From: JBMNIZ01 sp050951405
Lineage (GTDB): Bacteria; Bacillota; DULZ01
Assembly: GCA_050951405.1 (NCBI GenBank)
Contig: JBMNIZ010000002.1
Coordinates: forward strand, 246,277-310,276
Direction of reading: 5' to 3'
DNA length: 64,000 nt
In this document: one piece after another, positions 27,473 through 37,291 of the stretch
How positions within the stretch are numbered: position 1 is the first letter of the stretch
How the letters are laid out: each line of letters starts with the position of its first letter
Made by a program: the position numbers and the translations under genes
Notes under the pieces: generated by a model
Told to the model about the DNA's origin: nothing
Seen by the model: the letters and a program-made list of their open reading frames with translations, nothing else
Databases searched by the model: none

Positions 27473-28354
27473 ATGTTGAGAGCCGCTATTGATCTTGGTA
27501 CTAATTCCGTCAGGCTTTTGGTGGGCACGGTAGAAAAAAAGCGGGTGGCGGTGAAATACACAGGCCTGCAGACCTGCCGCCTGGGACAGGGCTTGCAGCC
27601 GGGGGGAGAGATCAGTCCTCAGGCTGTGGAAAGGACTTTACAAGCTCTGTCAGACTATCACCGGCTTGTACAGGATCTGGAAGTAAAACAGGTCAATATA
27701 GTAGCCACCAGCGCCCTGCGAGAAGCGAAAAATGCCGATGGGTTCTGCCGGCAGGTGGAGCGTCTTTTTGGCTGGTCCATTAAAATTATTTCCGGTGAAG
27801 AAGAAGCTTTCCTCAGCTACCTGGGTGCCACCAGCGCCGTCAAGCTACTGCCGGGGCTGATCCCGGTAGTGTTGGATATCGGCGGGGGGAGCACTGAACT
27901 GGTTTTCTCCGCTCAGGGCCGGCTGGAGGCGGCCAGTTACCCCGTGGGGGCGGTCAGGTGTACGGAAAATACTCTTTCTGACGAGGAGATCAGGTCCCTG
28001 TTAGAACCCGGTTTGCAAAAGATCGTAGAGGCCGGTCCGGTACAGCTGATCGGAGCCGGAGGCACGGTGACCAGTTTAGCCGCCGTGGCCCAGGGTCTGA
28101 CAGTTTACGATCCGGAGGCGGTGCAGGGTTTTCTTCTGCCTAAGGAAGAGATACACCTGCTGCGGGAGAAACTGGCTGCCATGTCTCCGGCGGAAAGAAT
28201 GCAGCTGCCGGGACTCCACCCGGGCAGGGCCGACGTGATCGTTGCCGGGGCGGCCATTCTTCAAGTGATTGTCGATGGTTTGGACTGCGAAAAGATCATG
28301 GTCAGCGATGCTGATCTTCTTCACGGCATCCTTCTCCATTATCCCGCCCTTTAG
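27473..28354 (+). CDS. Ppx/GppA-family phosphatase (exopolyphosphatase)
   Basis: A 293-residue protein of the Ppx/GppA branch of the ASKHA superfamily. The phosphate-1 motif is AAIDLGTNSVRLLVG (residues 4-18), and the phosphate-2 motif is VVLDIGGGSTELVF (about 130-143). IGAGGTVTSLAAV (about 193-205) is the third glycine motif. These enzymes degrade polyphosphate or pppGpp. The length matches the short single-module Ppx type without the HD-like C-terminal domain. It follows yabR closely, a frequent neighbourhood in Clostridia, and is convergent with the L,D-transpeptidase gene. Confidence 0.88.
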   Translation: MLRAAIDLGTNSVRLLVGTVEKKRVAVKYTGLQTCRLGQGLQPGGEISPQAVERTLQALSDYHRLVQDLEVKQVNIVATSALREAKNADGFCRQVERLFGWSIKIISGEEEAFLSYLGATSAVKLLPGLIPVVLDIGGGSTELVFSAQGRLEAASYPVGAVRCTENTLSDEEIRSLLEPGLQKIVEAGPVQLIGAGGTVTSLAAVAQGLTVYDPEAVQGFLLPKEEIHLLREKLAAMSPAERMQLPGLHPGRADVIVAGAAILQVIVDGLDCEKIMVSDADLLHGILLHYPAL

Positions 28355-28361
28355 GGCTGGA

Positions 28362-29306
28362 TTACTGTTCCTCCAAAAGCTTTTTGGTCTGTTCTTCCAA
28401 GATGCCGTTATTTTCCAGGCCGTGGAGGGTTTGAAAGTATTTCAAGGCAATTTCGGTCAATTTTCCATAACGTCCGTCGGCGGGCCCCCATAAAAGGCCC
28501 TCTTTTTTTAGTTGAAGCTGCATGGTTACCACATCTGGACCAAAAGCGCCCGGCTTGATTTCTCTTTTTTTAAAACCGGGGACAGGCAGGCTTTGCCCCT
28601 TCACAATCACCGGGGTGCCGATTTTTACCCAAGGGTAGATTTCTTCCACATCCCGATTAAACATGCGGAAACAGCCGTGGGAAGCAGAACGGCCGATGGA
28701 CCATGGTTTGTTGGTGCCGTGAATACCGTATATGCCCCAGGGTACGTTCAGACCCAGCCAGCGAGTGCCAAAACCTCCGCCCCAGGCAAGGCTTTTCTGA
28801 ATGATTTTCCACTCCCCTACGGGAGAAGGGGAACTGGGTTTTCCGATTGCCACAGGATATTCTTTAAAGACTCGGCCGTTCTCCACAATGGCAAGAGTTC
28901 TTTTGTCAATGTCGATGACTATTTTCAGTTCTCCCCGGGGAGGCTGAATTGGTTTTGCGGCAGCAGTTTTGTCGGTTCCCCTGGCCAGAGCACGCCAGGT
29001 GTTGTTATCCACCTTGCCGCTGGGTGTTAAGCCCACATCCCCTTGCAGTTTTTTGACCGCCTTTTCAGTGGCGGAGTCGAATTTGCCGTCTACCGGTCCA
29101 GGGTTATAGCCCAACTCCCAGAGCCGTTCTTCCAATTCAAAAATCTCGCAGCTGATCATGGGCGGCTGGGTATAATAGATAATTTTATTGTCTCCCGTGC
29201 AGCCCAACCGGTGGGGAAAGGGGTCAGTAGATGCAGGCAGGGGCCGGCCGGGAATAAAGAGCAAAACAAAGGCTGCCAGCAAAATAAATTTTTTCCGGGT
29301 ATTCAT
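28362..29306 (-). CDS. L,D-transpeptidase with two peptidoglycan-binding domains
   Basis: A 314-residue exported protein. The signal peptide is MNTRKKFILLAAFVLLFIPG. An N-terminal peptidoglycan-binding-1 domain follows (ELEERLWELGYNPGPVDGKFDSATEKAVKKLQ, about 56-90). The YkuD catalytic domain (about 125-245) has IHGTN and the active-site motif SHGCFRM with the nucleophilic Cys. A second PG-binding-1 repeat is C-terminal (MQLQLKKEGLLWGPADGRYGKLTEIALKYFQ). YkuD enzymes form 3-3 crosslinks in peptidoglycan or modify spore cortex. ATG 29306 follows GGGGGTGG. It is on the minus strand, 7 bp from ppx tail to tail. Two binding repeats flanking one catalytic domain is a less usual order. Confidence 0.92.
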   Translation of the reverse strand: MNTRKKFILLAAFVLLFIPGRPLPASTDPFPHRLGCTGDNKIIYYTQPPMISCEIFELEERLWELGYNPGPVDGKFDSATEKAVKKLQGDVGLTPSGKVDNNTWRALARGTDKTAAAKPIQPPRGELKIVIDIDKRTLAIVENGRVFKEYPVAIGKPSSPSPVGEWKIIQKSLAWGGGFGTRWLGLNVPWGIYGIHGTNKPWSIGRSASHGCFRMFNRDVEEIYPWVKIGTPVIVKGQSLPVPGFKKREIKPGAFGPDVVTMQLQLKKEGLLWGPADGRYGKLTEIALKYFQTLHGLENNGILEEQTKKLLEEQ

Positions 29307-29473
29307 CCATGGTCCACCCCCAAAGAATGGAATTGTCCTTTTTAGGCTTTCAAATTGAGAATAAAGTTATTCCTCTTTCCTTGGGCAGGGACCTGGAAAT
29401 AAACATAATTCATGGGAAACTGAAATCGGGGAATAATAAGTTTGTTTATTATCCGTACAAAGGAGTTTGAAAA

Positions 29474-29929
29474 ATGTCTTTAAGCATAAAAATGGCGGCC
29501 CTGCTTATGGCTTTGCTTTCTGGGACGGCTATGGCCGTTCAGGGCACAATTAATGCAGCCTTCGCCAAAATCATCGGGCTTTTGGAAGCCACTTTGGTAG
29601 TGCATCTCACGGCAACCTTGGGGGTAGCTGTGCTGGTTTTCAGTCTCAGATGGGGAAACAGCGGATTTGCCAAAATCGGAGAAGCGCCGTGGTATCTTTA
29701 CCTGGGCGGCCTTCTGGGAGTGGCTATTACTTACCTGGTAGTAGCCAGTATTCCCAGGGTGGGGGTGGCAGCGGCCACAACCGCCATTATTGTGGGGCAG
29801 GTGGGCATGGCCTGTTTGGCCGACCACCTGGGACTGTTCGGGATGGACCAATACCCTTTCACCTGGTATCGTTTGGCCGGCTTGGTCCTCTTGGCTGCAG
29901 GAGCCGGATTGATGCTGAATAAGATTTAA
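29474..29929 (+). CDS. YdcZ-type (DUF606) DMT-family transporter
   Basis: A 151-residue protein with five hydrophobic segments, starting with GTAMAVQGTINAAFAKIIGLLEATLVVHLTATLG and ending MLNKI. This matches the short YdcZ/DUF606 branch of the drug/metabolite transporter superfamily, which works as homo- or heterodimers. Substrate is unknown. AAAGGAG precedes the ATG. Its stop codon is immediately followed by IS30 copy 1, so any downstream partner would have been cut off; none is seen. Confidence 0.8.
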   Translation: MSLSIKMAALLMALLSGTAMAVQGTINAAFAKIIGLLEATLVVHLTATLGVAVLVFSLRWGNSGFAKIGEAPWYLYLGGLLGVAITYLVVASIPRVGVAAATTAIIVGQVGMACLADHLGLFGMDQYPFTWYRLAGLVLLAAGAGLMLNKI

Positions 29930-29932
29930 AGG

Positions 29933-31146
29933 GGTAAGTTGTAAAATTAATTGCCGCATTTAATAAAAAATAGAGACTCAAGGCTAAACCTCTGATATGT
30001 TTAAGGTAACTACGCTTAAAAACATAAAGGAGGCAAAGCACATGAGTCAACTCAATTGTACCACGACTTCCCGCCGCTTTAAACACATCACTGTAAAAGA
30101 ACGCTATCAGATTGAAATTCTTCTAAAGGAGAAGAAGTCACCCAGCGAGATAGCAAAGCTGTTAGGCAAGCATAAGCGAACCATCGAACGTGAGATTGCC
30201 CGTGGAACTGTCAGGATGCTGAGAAGCGACCTGGTTTATGTTGATAGATACTGTGCAGATACAGCAGAGCGAATATACCGGGAGAGAGCTGCTAATAAGG
30301 GAGCATGCTTAAAGATCGGTCATGACCATGGACTAGCCGATTACATTGAAAAAAAGATTATCAAAGAGGGATATACCCCTGACGCAGTCATTGGCGAAAT
30401 CCGGGCAAAAGGCTTAAAATTTAAGACTAGTATATGCACAAAAACGCTCTATAACTATATCGACAAAGAAGTATTTGCAAATATAACAAATAAAAACCTT
30501 CCAGTAAAACGAGTACCTAAAAAAAATCGCCATAAGAGGGTACGAGTTGCCCACAACAATCTAAAAGGCAGAAGCATTGAAGAAAGACCTGCGGCAGCTA
30601 ATACTCGTGAAGAAGCCGGCCATTGGGAGATGGATTGTGTTGTAAGCGGCAAAGGGAAAGGCAAAGCCGCACTCTTAGTTCTAACAGAACGCAAGTTTAG
30701 AAAAGAGATTATCCGAAAGATGCCGGAAAAGACACAGAAATCAGTGAAGAAAACGCTGGATAGGCTTGAAAGAGAGTACGGAGCACGCTTTTCAGAAGTG
30801 TTCAAAACCATTACGGTAGATAACGGAAGCGAGTTTCTTAATAGTGTAGAATTAGAGAGTTCAATCAGAAAGCCGGGCACTCATCGGACTAAAATCTATT
30901 ATGCTCACCCATTCAGCGCATGGGAACGTGGGTCCAATGAAAATGCTAATAAGCTAATACGTCGGTTTATTCCAAAGGGCACAGATATCAGCAAGCTTAA
31001 ACAGAAAGATATTAGGCGAATTGAGAACTGGATGAATAATTACCCAAGAAAAATTCATGGATATAAATCTGCCAATGAGATGGCAAAGATGGCAGTATAA
31101 TCAGAGGATGCCAAAATATGGGTGGCAATTAAACTTGCAATTCCCC
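29933..31146 (+). mobile_element. IS30-family element, copy 1 (1,214 bp)
   Basis: It is identical in layout to copies 2 and 3 and, as far as I compared, identical in sequence to copy 3. Left end GGTAAGTTGTAAAATTAATT and right end TTGCAATTCCCC form imperfect 23-bp inverted repeats (17 of 23). Flanks 29918-29932 and 31148-31162 match at 13 of 15 positions, consistent with an aged 15-bp target duplication. It inserted at the stop codon of the DMT gene. Confidence 0.9.
30042..31100 (+). CDS. IS30-family transposase (copy 1)
   Basis: A DDE transposase of 352 residues. The N-terminal HTH region is KHITVKERYQIEILLKEKKSPSEIAKLLGKHKRTIEREI (about 13-51). Catalytic residues are likely D in HWEMDCVV (about 193), D in ITVDNGSEF (about 257) and E in RGSNENANKLIRRF (about 297). 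C-terminal text is PRKIHGYKSANEMAKMAV. ATG 30042 follows AAGGAGG; the open frame extends to ATG 29997 without a ribosome site. Frame intact in all three copies. Confidence 0.93.
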   Translation: MSQLNCTTTSRRFKHITVKERYQIEILLKEKKSPSEIAKLLGKHKRTIEREIARGTVRMLRSDLVYVDRYCADTAERIYRERAANKGACLKIGHDHGLADYIEKKIIKEGYTPDAVIGEIRAKGLKFKTSICTKTLYNYIDKEVFANITNKNLPVKRVPKKNRHKRVRVAHNNLKGRSIEERPAAANTREEAGHWEMDCVVSGKGKGKAALLVLTERKFRKEIIRKMPEKTQKSVKKTLDRLEREYGARFSEVFKTITVDNGSEFLNSVELESSIRKPGTHRTKIYYAHPFSAWERGSNENANKLIRRFIPKGTDISKLKQKDIRRIENWMNNYPRKIHGYKSANEMAKMAV

Positions 31147-31172
31147 CAACAACATTTAAAGGGCAAATGGTA

Positions 31173-31201
31173 TTGACTTTTCCAGGTGGATAAGGCATAA
31201 T
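31173..31201 (+). promoter_or_regulatory. Promoter upstream of tRNA-Met
   Basis: TTGACT (31173-31178), 17-nt spacer, CATAAT (31196-31201), about 40 bp before the tRNA-Met gene and just downstream of IS30 copy 1. Confidence 0.6.
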
Positions 31202-31242
31202 CTATAAGTGCGAAAGCCAATAGTTGTCCCGATCATGATCAT

Positions 31243-31320
31243 GGCGGTGTAGCTCAGCTGGTTAGAGCATACGGTTCATACCCGTAGTGTCGTAGGTTCG
31301 AATCCCTACCACCGCTACCA
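31243..31320 (+). tRNA. tRNA-Met (CAT), elongator type
   Basis: Full cloverleaf with encoded CCA. The acceptor GGCGGTG pairs with CACCGCT. The anticodon stem TACGG/CCGTA encloses TTCATAC, and the T-arm TTCGAAT is intact. The anticodon stem lacks the three G-C pairs of initiator tRNA and 1-72 is a G-U pair, so elongator Met is likely. It lies upstream of the rRNA genes; Bacillus also has a tRNA-Met between yabR and spoIIE. Confidence 0.92.
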
Positions 31321-31426
31321 TTTTTTTGCCCAAAAACAGGCACAAATCATATCTTGACAACCGATTGAGTATGTAATTAAGAGGAAAGTCCGCATCAGAT
31401 TTGGCAGCAAGAGGGCATAAATGATC

Positions 31427-31456
31427 TTGACAACAGTTCATGGCTCATGCTAAAAT
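31427..31456 (+). promoter_or_regulatory. rRNA operon promoter
   Basis: TTGACA (31427-31432), 18-nt spacer, TAAAAT (31451-31456), about 130 bp before mature 16S. Another TTGACA at 31354 lacks a clear -10. Confidence 0.6.
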
Positions 31457-31587
31457 CACAACTGTTGCGGTCTTGGTCTTTGAAAACTGGACAGTGGTAA
31501 ATAAGCGCTTGATGTAGGCTTCAAGGAGCCAAAATCAAACCCGTACAGAGAGCGTTCTTGTGATGAAAGGACGCAAGCAGTATAAAT

Positions 31588-33163
<1,576 letters not shown>

Positions 33164-33263
33164 AGACCACTAGATACCCCGGAACCTGCTTCCTGAGGTC
33201 TATGCCCAGGTCGGTCGTCTGGACTACCACTGTTTAGTTTTCAGGGACTTGTGCCCTGATATG

Positions 33264-33338
33264 GGGCTTGTAGCTCAGCAGGTGAGAGCGCACGCCTGAT
33301 AGCGTGAGGTCGGTGGTTCGATCCACCCAGGCCCACCA
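33264..33338 (+). tRNA. tRNA-Ile (GAT), two loop bases missing as written
   Basis: The acceptor GGGCTTG pairs with CAGGCCC, CCA is encoded and the anticodon is GAT. As written the anticodon loop is CTGATA (6 nt instead of 7) and the T loop is TTCGAT (6 nt instead of 7). Each gap is where an AA pair would be expected. A functional tRNA would need both bases, which points to base-calling errors. Standard 16S-23S spacer position. Confidence 0.9.
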
Positions 33339-33415
33339 TACAAGAAGCAAGAAGCAAGAGTAGGAAGCGTGACAATTGCAGCAATTCACCTTGCTTCGCT
33401 CCCTTGCCCTAAAGT

Positions 33416-33491
33416 GGGGGTGTAGCTCAGCTGGGAGAGCACCTGCTTTGCACGCAGGGGGTCAGCGGTTCGAATCCGCTCATCTCCACCA
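33416..33491 (+). tRNA. tRNA-Ala (TGC)
   Basis: The acceptor GGGGGTG pairs with CATCTCC (two G-U pairs). The D-arm is AGCTCAGCTGGGAGAGC, the anticodon loop contains TGC, the T-arm TTCGAAT is intact and CCA is encoded. It follows tRNA-Ile in the 16S-23S spacer. Confidence 0.95.
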
Positions 33492-34078
33492 CTAATAATA
33501 GAGTTGTTCTTTGAAAAGTGCATAGTGAGGAAGAAGAAAGAAACCACCTACTAGAGTGTAATGGTCAAGCTAGTAAGAGCGTACGGTGGATGCCTTGGCG
33601 CTAAGAGGCGAAGAAGGGCGTGGTAAGCTGCGATAAGCTTCGGGGAGCCGCAAGCAGGCTTAGATCCGGAGATACCCGAATGGGGGAACCCGCCTGGAGT
33701 AATATCCAGGCACCCTGTACTGAACACATAGGTACAGGGGGTGAACCGGGAGAACTGAAACATCTTAGTACCCCGAGGAAAAGAAAGAAAACTCGATTCC
33801 CCAAGTAGCGGCGAGCGAACCGGGAAGAGCCCAAACCTTATGCATGTTAAAGGCTACAACCGTTGTGCATAAGGGGTAGCGGGGCTTCCGGGAGTAGTTG
33901 TAGCTACTCCACAGAGGGCGAGGTGTAGGAGAACAGGACTGGAAAGTCCGGCCATAGAGAGTAATAGCCTCGTATTCGAAACGCCTTTAAAACTCTGGGA
34001 AGGACCCCAAGTACCGCGGGACACGTGGAATCCCGTGGGAATCAGGGAGGACCACCTCCTAAGGCTAAATACTCCTTA

Positions 34079-34120
<42 letters not shown>

Positions 34121-34611
34121 CACCCCGGGAGGGGAGTGAAATAGAACCTGAAACCGTATGCTTACAAGCAGTCAGAGGGCGTTAAAGCCTGATGGCGTAC
34201 TTTTTGTAGAACGGGCCGGCGAGTTACGTTAACGAGCGAGGTTAAGGGGCAGACCCGGAGCCGTAGCGAAAGCGAGTCTTAATAGGGCGTATAGTTTGTT
34301 GACGTAGACCCGAAACCGGGTGATCTACCCATGGGCAGGGTGAAGCGAGATTAAACTCTCGTGGAGGCCCGAACCGACCGACGTTGAAAAGTCGGCGGAT
34401 GACCTGTGGGTAGGGGTGAAATGCCAATCGAACCCGGAGATAGCTGGTTCTCCCCGAAATAGCTTTAGGGCTAGCCTCAAGGGATAAGTTACGGAGGTAG
34501 AGCACTGATAAGGCTAGGGGCCTTACCAGGTTACCGAACCTTTTCAAACTCCGAATGCCGTAAATATGCACCTTGGGAGTCAGACTGCGGGTGCAAAGAT
34601 TCGTAGTCGAG

Positions 34612-34647
<36 letters not shown>

Positions 34648-34716
34648 GTCGGGCTAAGTGGAGAAGGATGTAGAGTTGCCCAAACAACCAGGATGTTGGC
34701 TTAGAAGCAGCCATCA

Positions 34717-34752
<36 letters not shown>

Positions 34753-34800
34753 TCTGCGCCGAAAATTTAGCGGGGCTCAAGCCCGACACCGAAGCTTTGG

Positions 34801-35237
34801 ATTCAAGAAGCAAGAAGCCAGAGGCAGGAAGCAGGAGGTAAAGAAGTGATCAAAGGCTATAAAGACCTGGAAGTATATAAAAGGTCTTATAACTAGCTTT
34901 AAAAATACACCAACTTACCTTAAATTTCCTGAGATAGAAAGGCATGAATTAGGCAGCCAGTTAAGAAGAGCTACCAAATCAATTCCCTAAATATAGGGGA
35001 AGGTATGGGAAAAAGAATTCGGCCAATGAATTCAAGCGATTTTTAGTAATGGCAATAGGTTCATGCGATGAAGTCAAGATACTGTTGAATTTGCCAGAGA
35101 CCTAGGCTATATATCACAAAATACCTATAAAGGATTAAAGACGAGTACGAACAACTAGGTAAAATGTTATATAGACTACATCAGAAATGGCAAAAGCAAT
35201 AGTCTGCATCTTGCTTCTGGCTTCCTGCTTCTTGAAT
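34801..35237 (+). other. 23S rRNA intervening sequence (IVS) in helix 45
   Basis: The insertion lies between the universally aligned CACCGAAGCTTTGG and GGTAGGGGAGCG, equivalent to helix 45 of E. coli 23S, a known IVS site. Its ends, 34801-34829 and 35209-35237, are complementary over 29 nt with three G-U positions. They form a long stem of the kind cut by RNase III to excise such elements without religation. The interior encodes a four-helix-bundle IVS protein. Confidence 0.9.
34846..35202 (+). pseudogene. 23S rRNA IVS four-helix-bundle protein (six one-base gaps)
   Basis: The frames together spell a recognisable S23/IVP-family protein: IKGYKDLEVYKRSY, then LALKIHQLTL, PEIERHELGSQLRRATKSIP, LNIGEG, YGKKNSANEFKRFLVMAIGS, CDEVKILL, FARDLGYISQNTYKGL, and YEQLGKMLYRLHQKW. 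Restoring one base in each of six short runs (near 34892, 34923, 34986, 35002, 35097, 35138) gives one open frame of 120 codons plus stop. The 357 bases plus 6 divide exactly by three. Start would be GTG 34846 after GGAGG. The family forms pentamers of four-helix bundles; function is unknown. Whether it is truly broken or only mis-called is open. Confidence 0.85.
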
Positions 35238-35956
35238 GGTAGGGGAGCGTACCTTACGCAGCGAAGCTGTACTGTAAAGAGCAGTGGAGCGTAAGGCAGT
35301 GAGAATGCCGGCATAAGTAAGCGAGAAGGCAGGTGAGAATCCTGCCCGCCGTAAACCCAAGGGTTCCTGGGGAAGGCTCGTCCACCCAGGGTAAGTCGGG
35401 ACCTAAGCCGAGGCGAAGAGCGTAGGCGATGGACAATCGGTTGAAATTCCGATACCACCTGACAGCCGTTAAAAGGATGGGGTGACGCAGGAGGGTAGAC
35501 ACAGCGCACCGTTGGTCGTGTGCGTCCAAGCCAGTAGGGAGTGAGGCAGGCAAATCCGTCTCACACATATCCTGAGAGGTGACGGGGAGCGAAATTAAGT
35601 AGCGAACTGGTTGATCCCAAACTGCCAAGAAAAGCCTCTAACGAGGAAGTCAGGTGCCCGTACCGTAAACCGACACAGGTAGGTGGGGAGAGAATCCCAA
35701 GGCGCGCGAGCTAACCTTCGTTAAGGAACTCGGCAAAATGACCCCGTAACTTCGGGAGAAGGGGTACCCCGTTAGAGTGATAGTGAAAACTTACTGTTGC
35801 TTGAGGGGGTCGCAGAGAAGTGGCCCAAGCGACTGTTTACCAAAAACACAGGTGCCTGCTAAAGCGCAAGCTGAAGTATAGGTGCTGACGCCTGCCCGGT
35901 GCTGGAAGGTTAAGGGGAGATGTCAGGGCAACCCGAAGCATTGAACCGAAGCCCCA

Positions 35957-36041
<85 letters not shown>

Positions 36042-36291
36042 TTTGGGCGCTGTCTCAACGAAGGGCTCGGTGAAATTGTAGTACCGGTGAAGATGCCGGT
36101 TACCTGCGATAGGACAGAAAGACCCCGTGGAGCTTTACTGTAGCCTGACATTGGGTTTTGGTGTTTCATGTACAGGATAGGTGGGAGGCTTGGAACCAGT
36201 GCCGCCAGGTACTGGGGAGCCAACGGTGGGATACCACTCTTGAAACACTGAAATTCTAACCTGAGGCCGTAATCCGGTCTAGGGACAGTGT

Positions 36292-36324
<33 letters not shown>

Positions 36325-36480
36325 CAAAAGGTAACGGAGGCGTCCAAAGGTTCCCTCAGCGCGGATGGAAACCGCGCGTAGAGTGCAAAGGCAGAAGGGA
36401 GCTTGACTGCGAGACCGACGGGTCGAGCAGGGACGAAAGTCGGGCTTAGTGATCCGGTGGTCCCGAGTGGAAGGGCCATC

Positions 36481-36587
<107 letters not shown>

Positions 36588-36593
36588 CGAAGT

Positions 36594-36630
<37 letters not shown>

Positions 36631-36635
36631 TACGT

Positions 36636-36688
<53 letters not shown>

Positions 36689-36705
36689 AGGAAACTTGAG
36701 AGGAG

Positions 36706-36736
<31 letters not shown>

Positions 36737-36795
36737 AGACCGCTGGTGTACCAGTTGTCCTGCCAAGGGCACCGCTGGGTAGCCAAGTCTGGCCG

Positions 36796-36828
<33 letters not shown>

Positions 36829-37039
36829 CACCTCAAGATGAGGTTTCCCATGGCATAAGCCAGTAAGACCCCTGGAAGACTACCAGGTAGATAGGCCGGG
36901 AGTGTAAGGAGAGCAATCTTTTTAGCGGACCGGTACTAATCGGTCGAGGGCTTGACCTTAGATTAAGTACGAAAAATACTTGGGATCCTTAAAGGAAAGC
37001 TTCGCTATTTAGTTTTGAGAGAGTAAAAAAAAGAAGATA

Positions 37040-37158
37040 CCCCCTTGGTGATCATAGCGGAGAGGACCCACCCGTTACCATTCCGAACACGGAAGTTAAG
37101 CTCTCCAGCGCCGATGGTACTGGGGTGCGCCCCGGGAGAGTAGGTCATTGCCAGGGGG
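37040..37158 (+). rRNA. rrf: 5S ribosomal RNA
   Basis: The terminal stem CCCCC/GGGGG encloses TTGGTGATCATAGCGGAGAGG, CACCCGTTACCATTCCGAACACGG and GAGAGTAGGTCATTGCCAGG, the standard 5S core. A run of eight T follows at 37161-37168 and probably terminates the operon using the 5S terminal stem. Confidence 0.96.
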
Positions 37159-37181
37159 GTGTTTTTTTTCATTTTAAATAA

Positions 37182-37247
37182 TGTCGAAACAAAAATACCG
37201 TTTTCCCTCAGAAGGCGACAAGAATCTAGGGAGCCGTGTACTATAAT
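37182..37247 (+). promoter_or_regulatory. Spo0A-type promoter of spoIIE
   Basis: A consensus TATAAT (37242-37247) is preceded, at the unusual distance of 21 nt, by GCGACA (37215-37220). A perfect 0A-box core TGTCGAA lies at 37182-37188, and a reverse partial box (CGACAA) overlaps the -35. B. subtilis spoIIE has the same design: a sigma-A promoter with a 21-bp spacer activated by phosphorylated Spo0A. Confidence 0.65.
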
Positions 37248-37291
37248 TAAGTGCGGATTATTCTTGGTGGGGAAGGCGGTGTTTTGTCAGG

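Noticed and set aside
30455..30880. 141-codon minus-strand ORF repeated in each IS30 copy
   Set aside because: Antisense shadow of the transposase; it repeats only because the element does.
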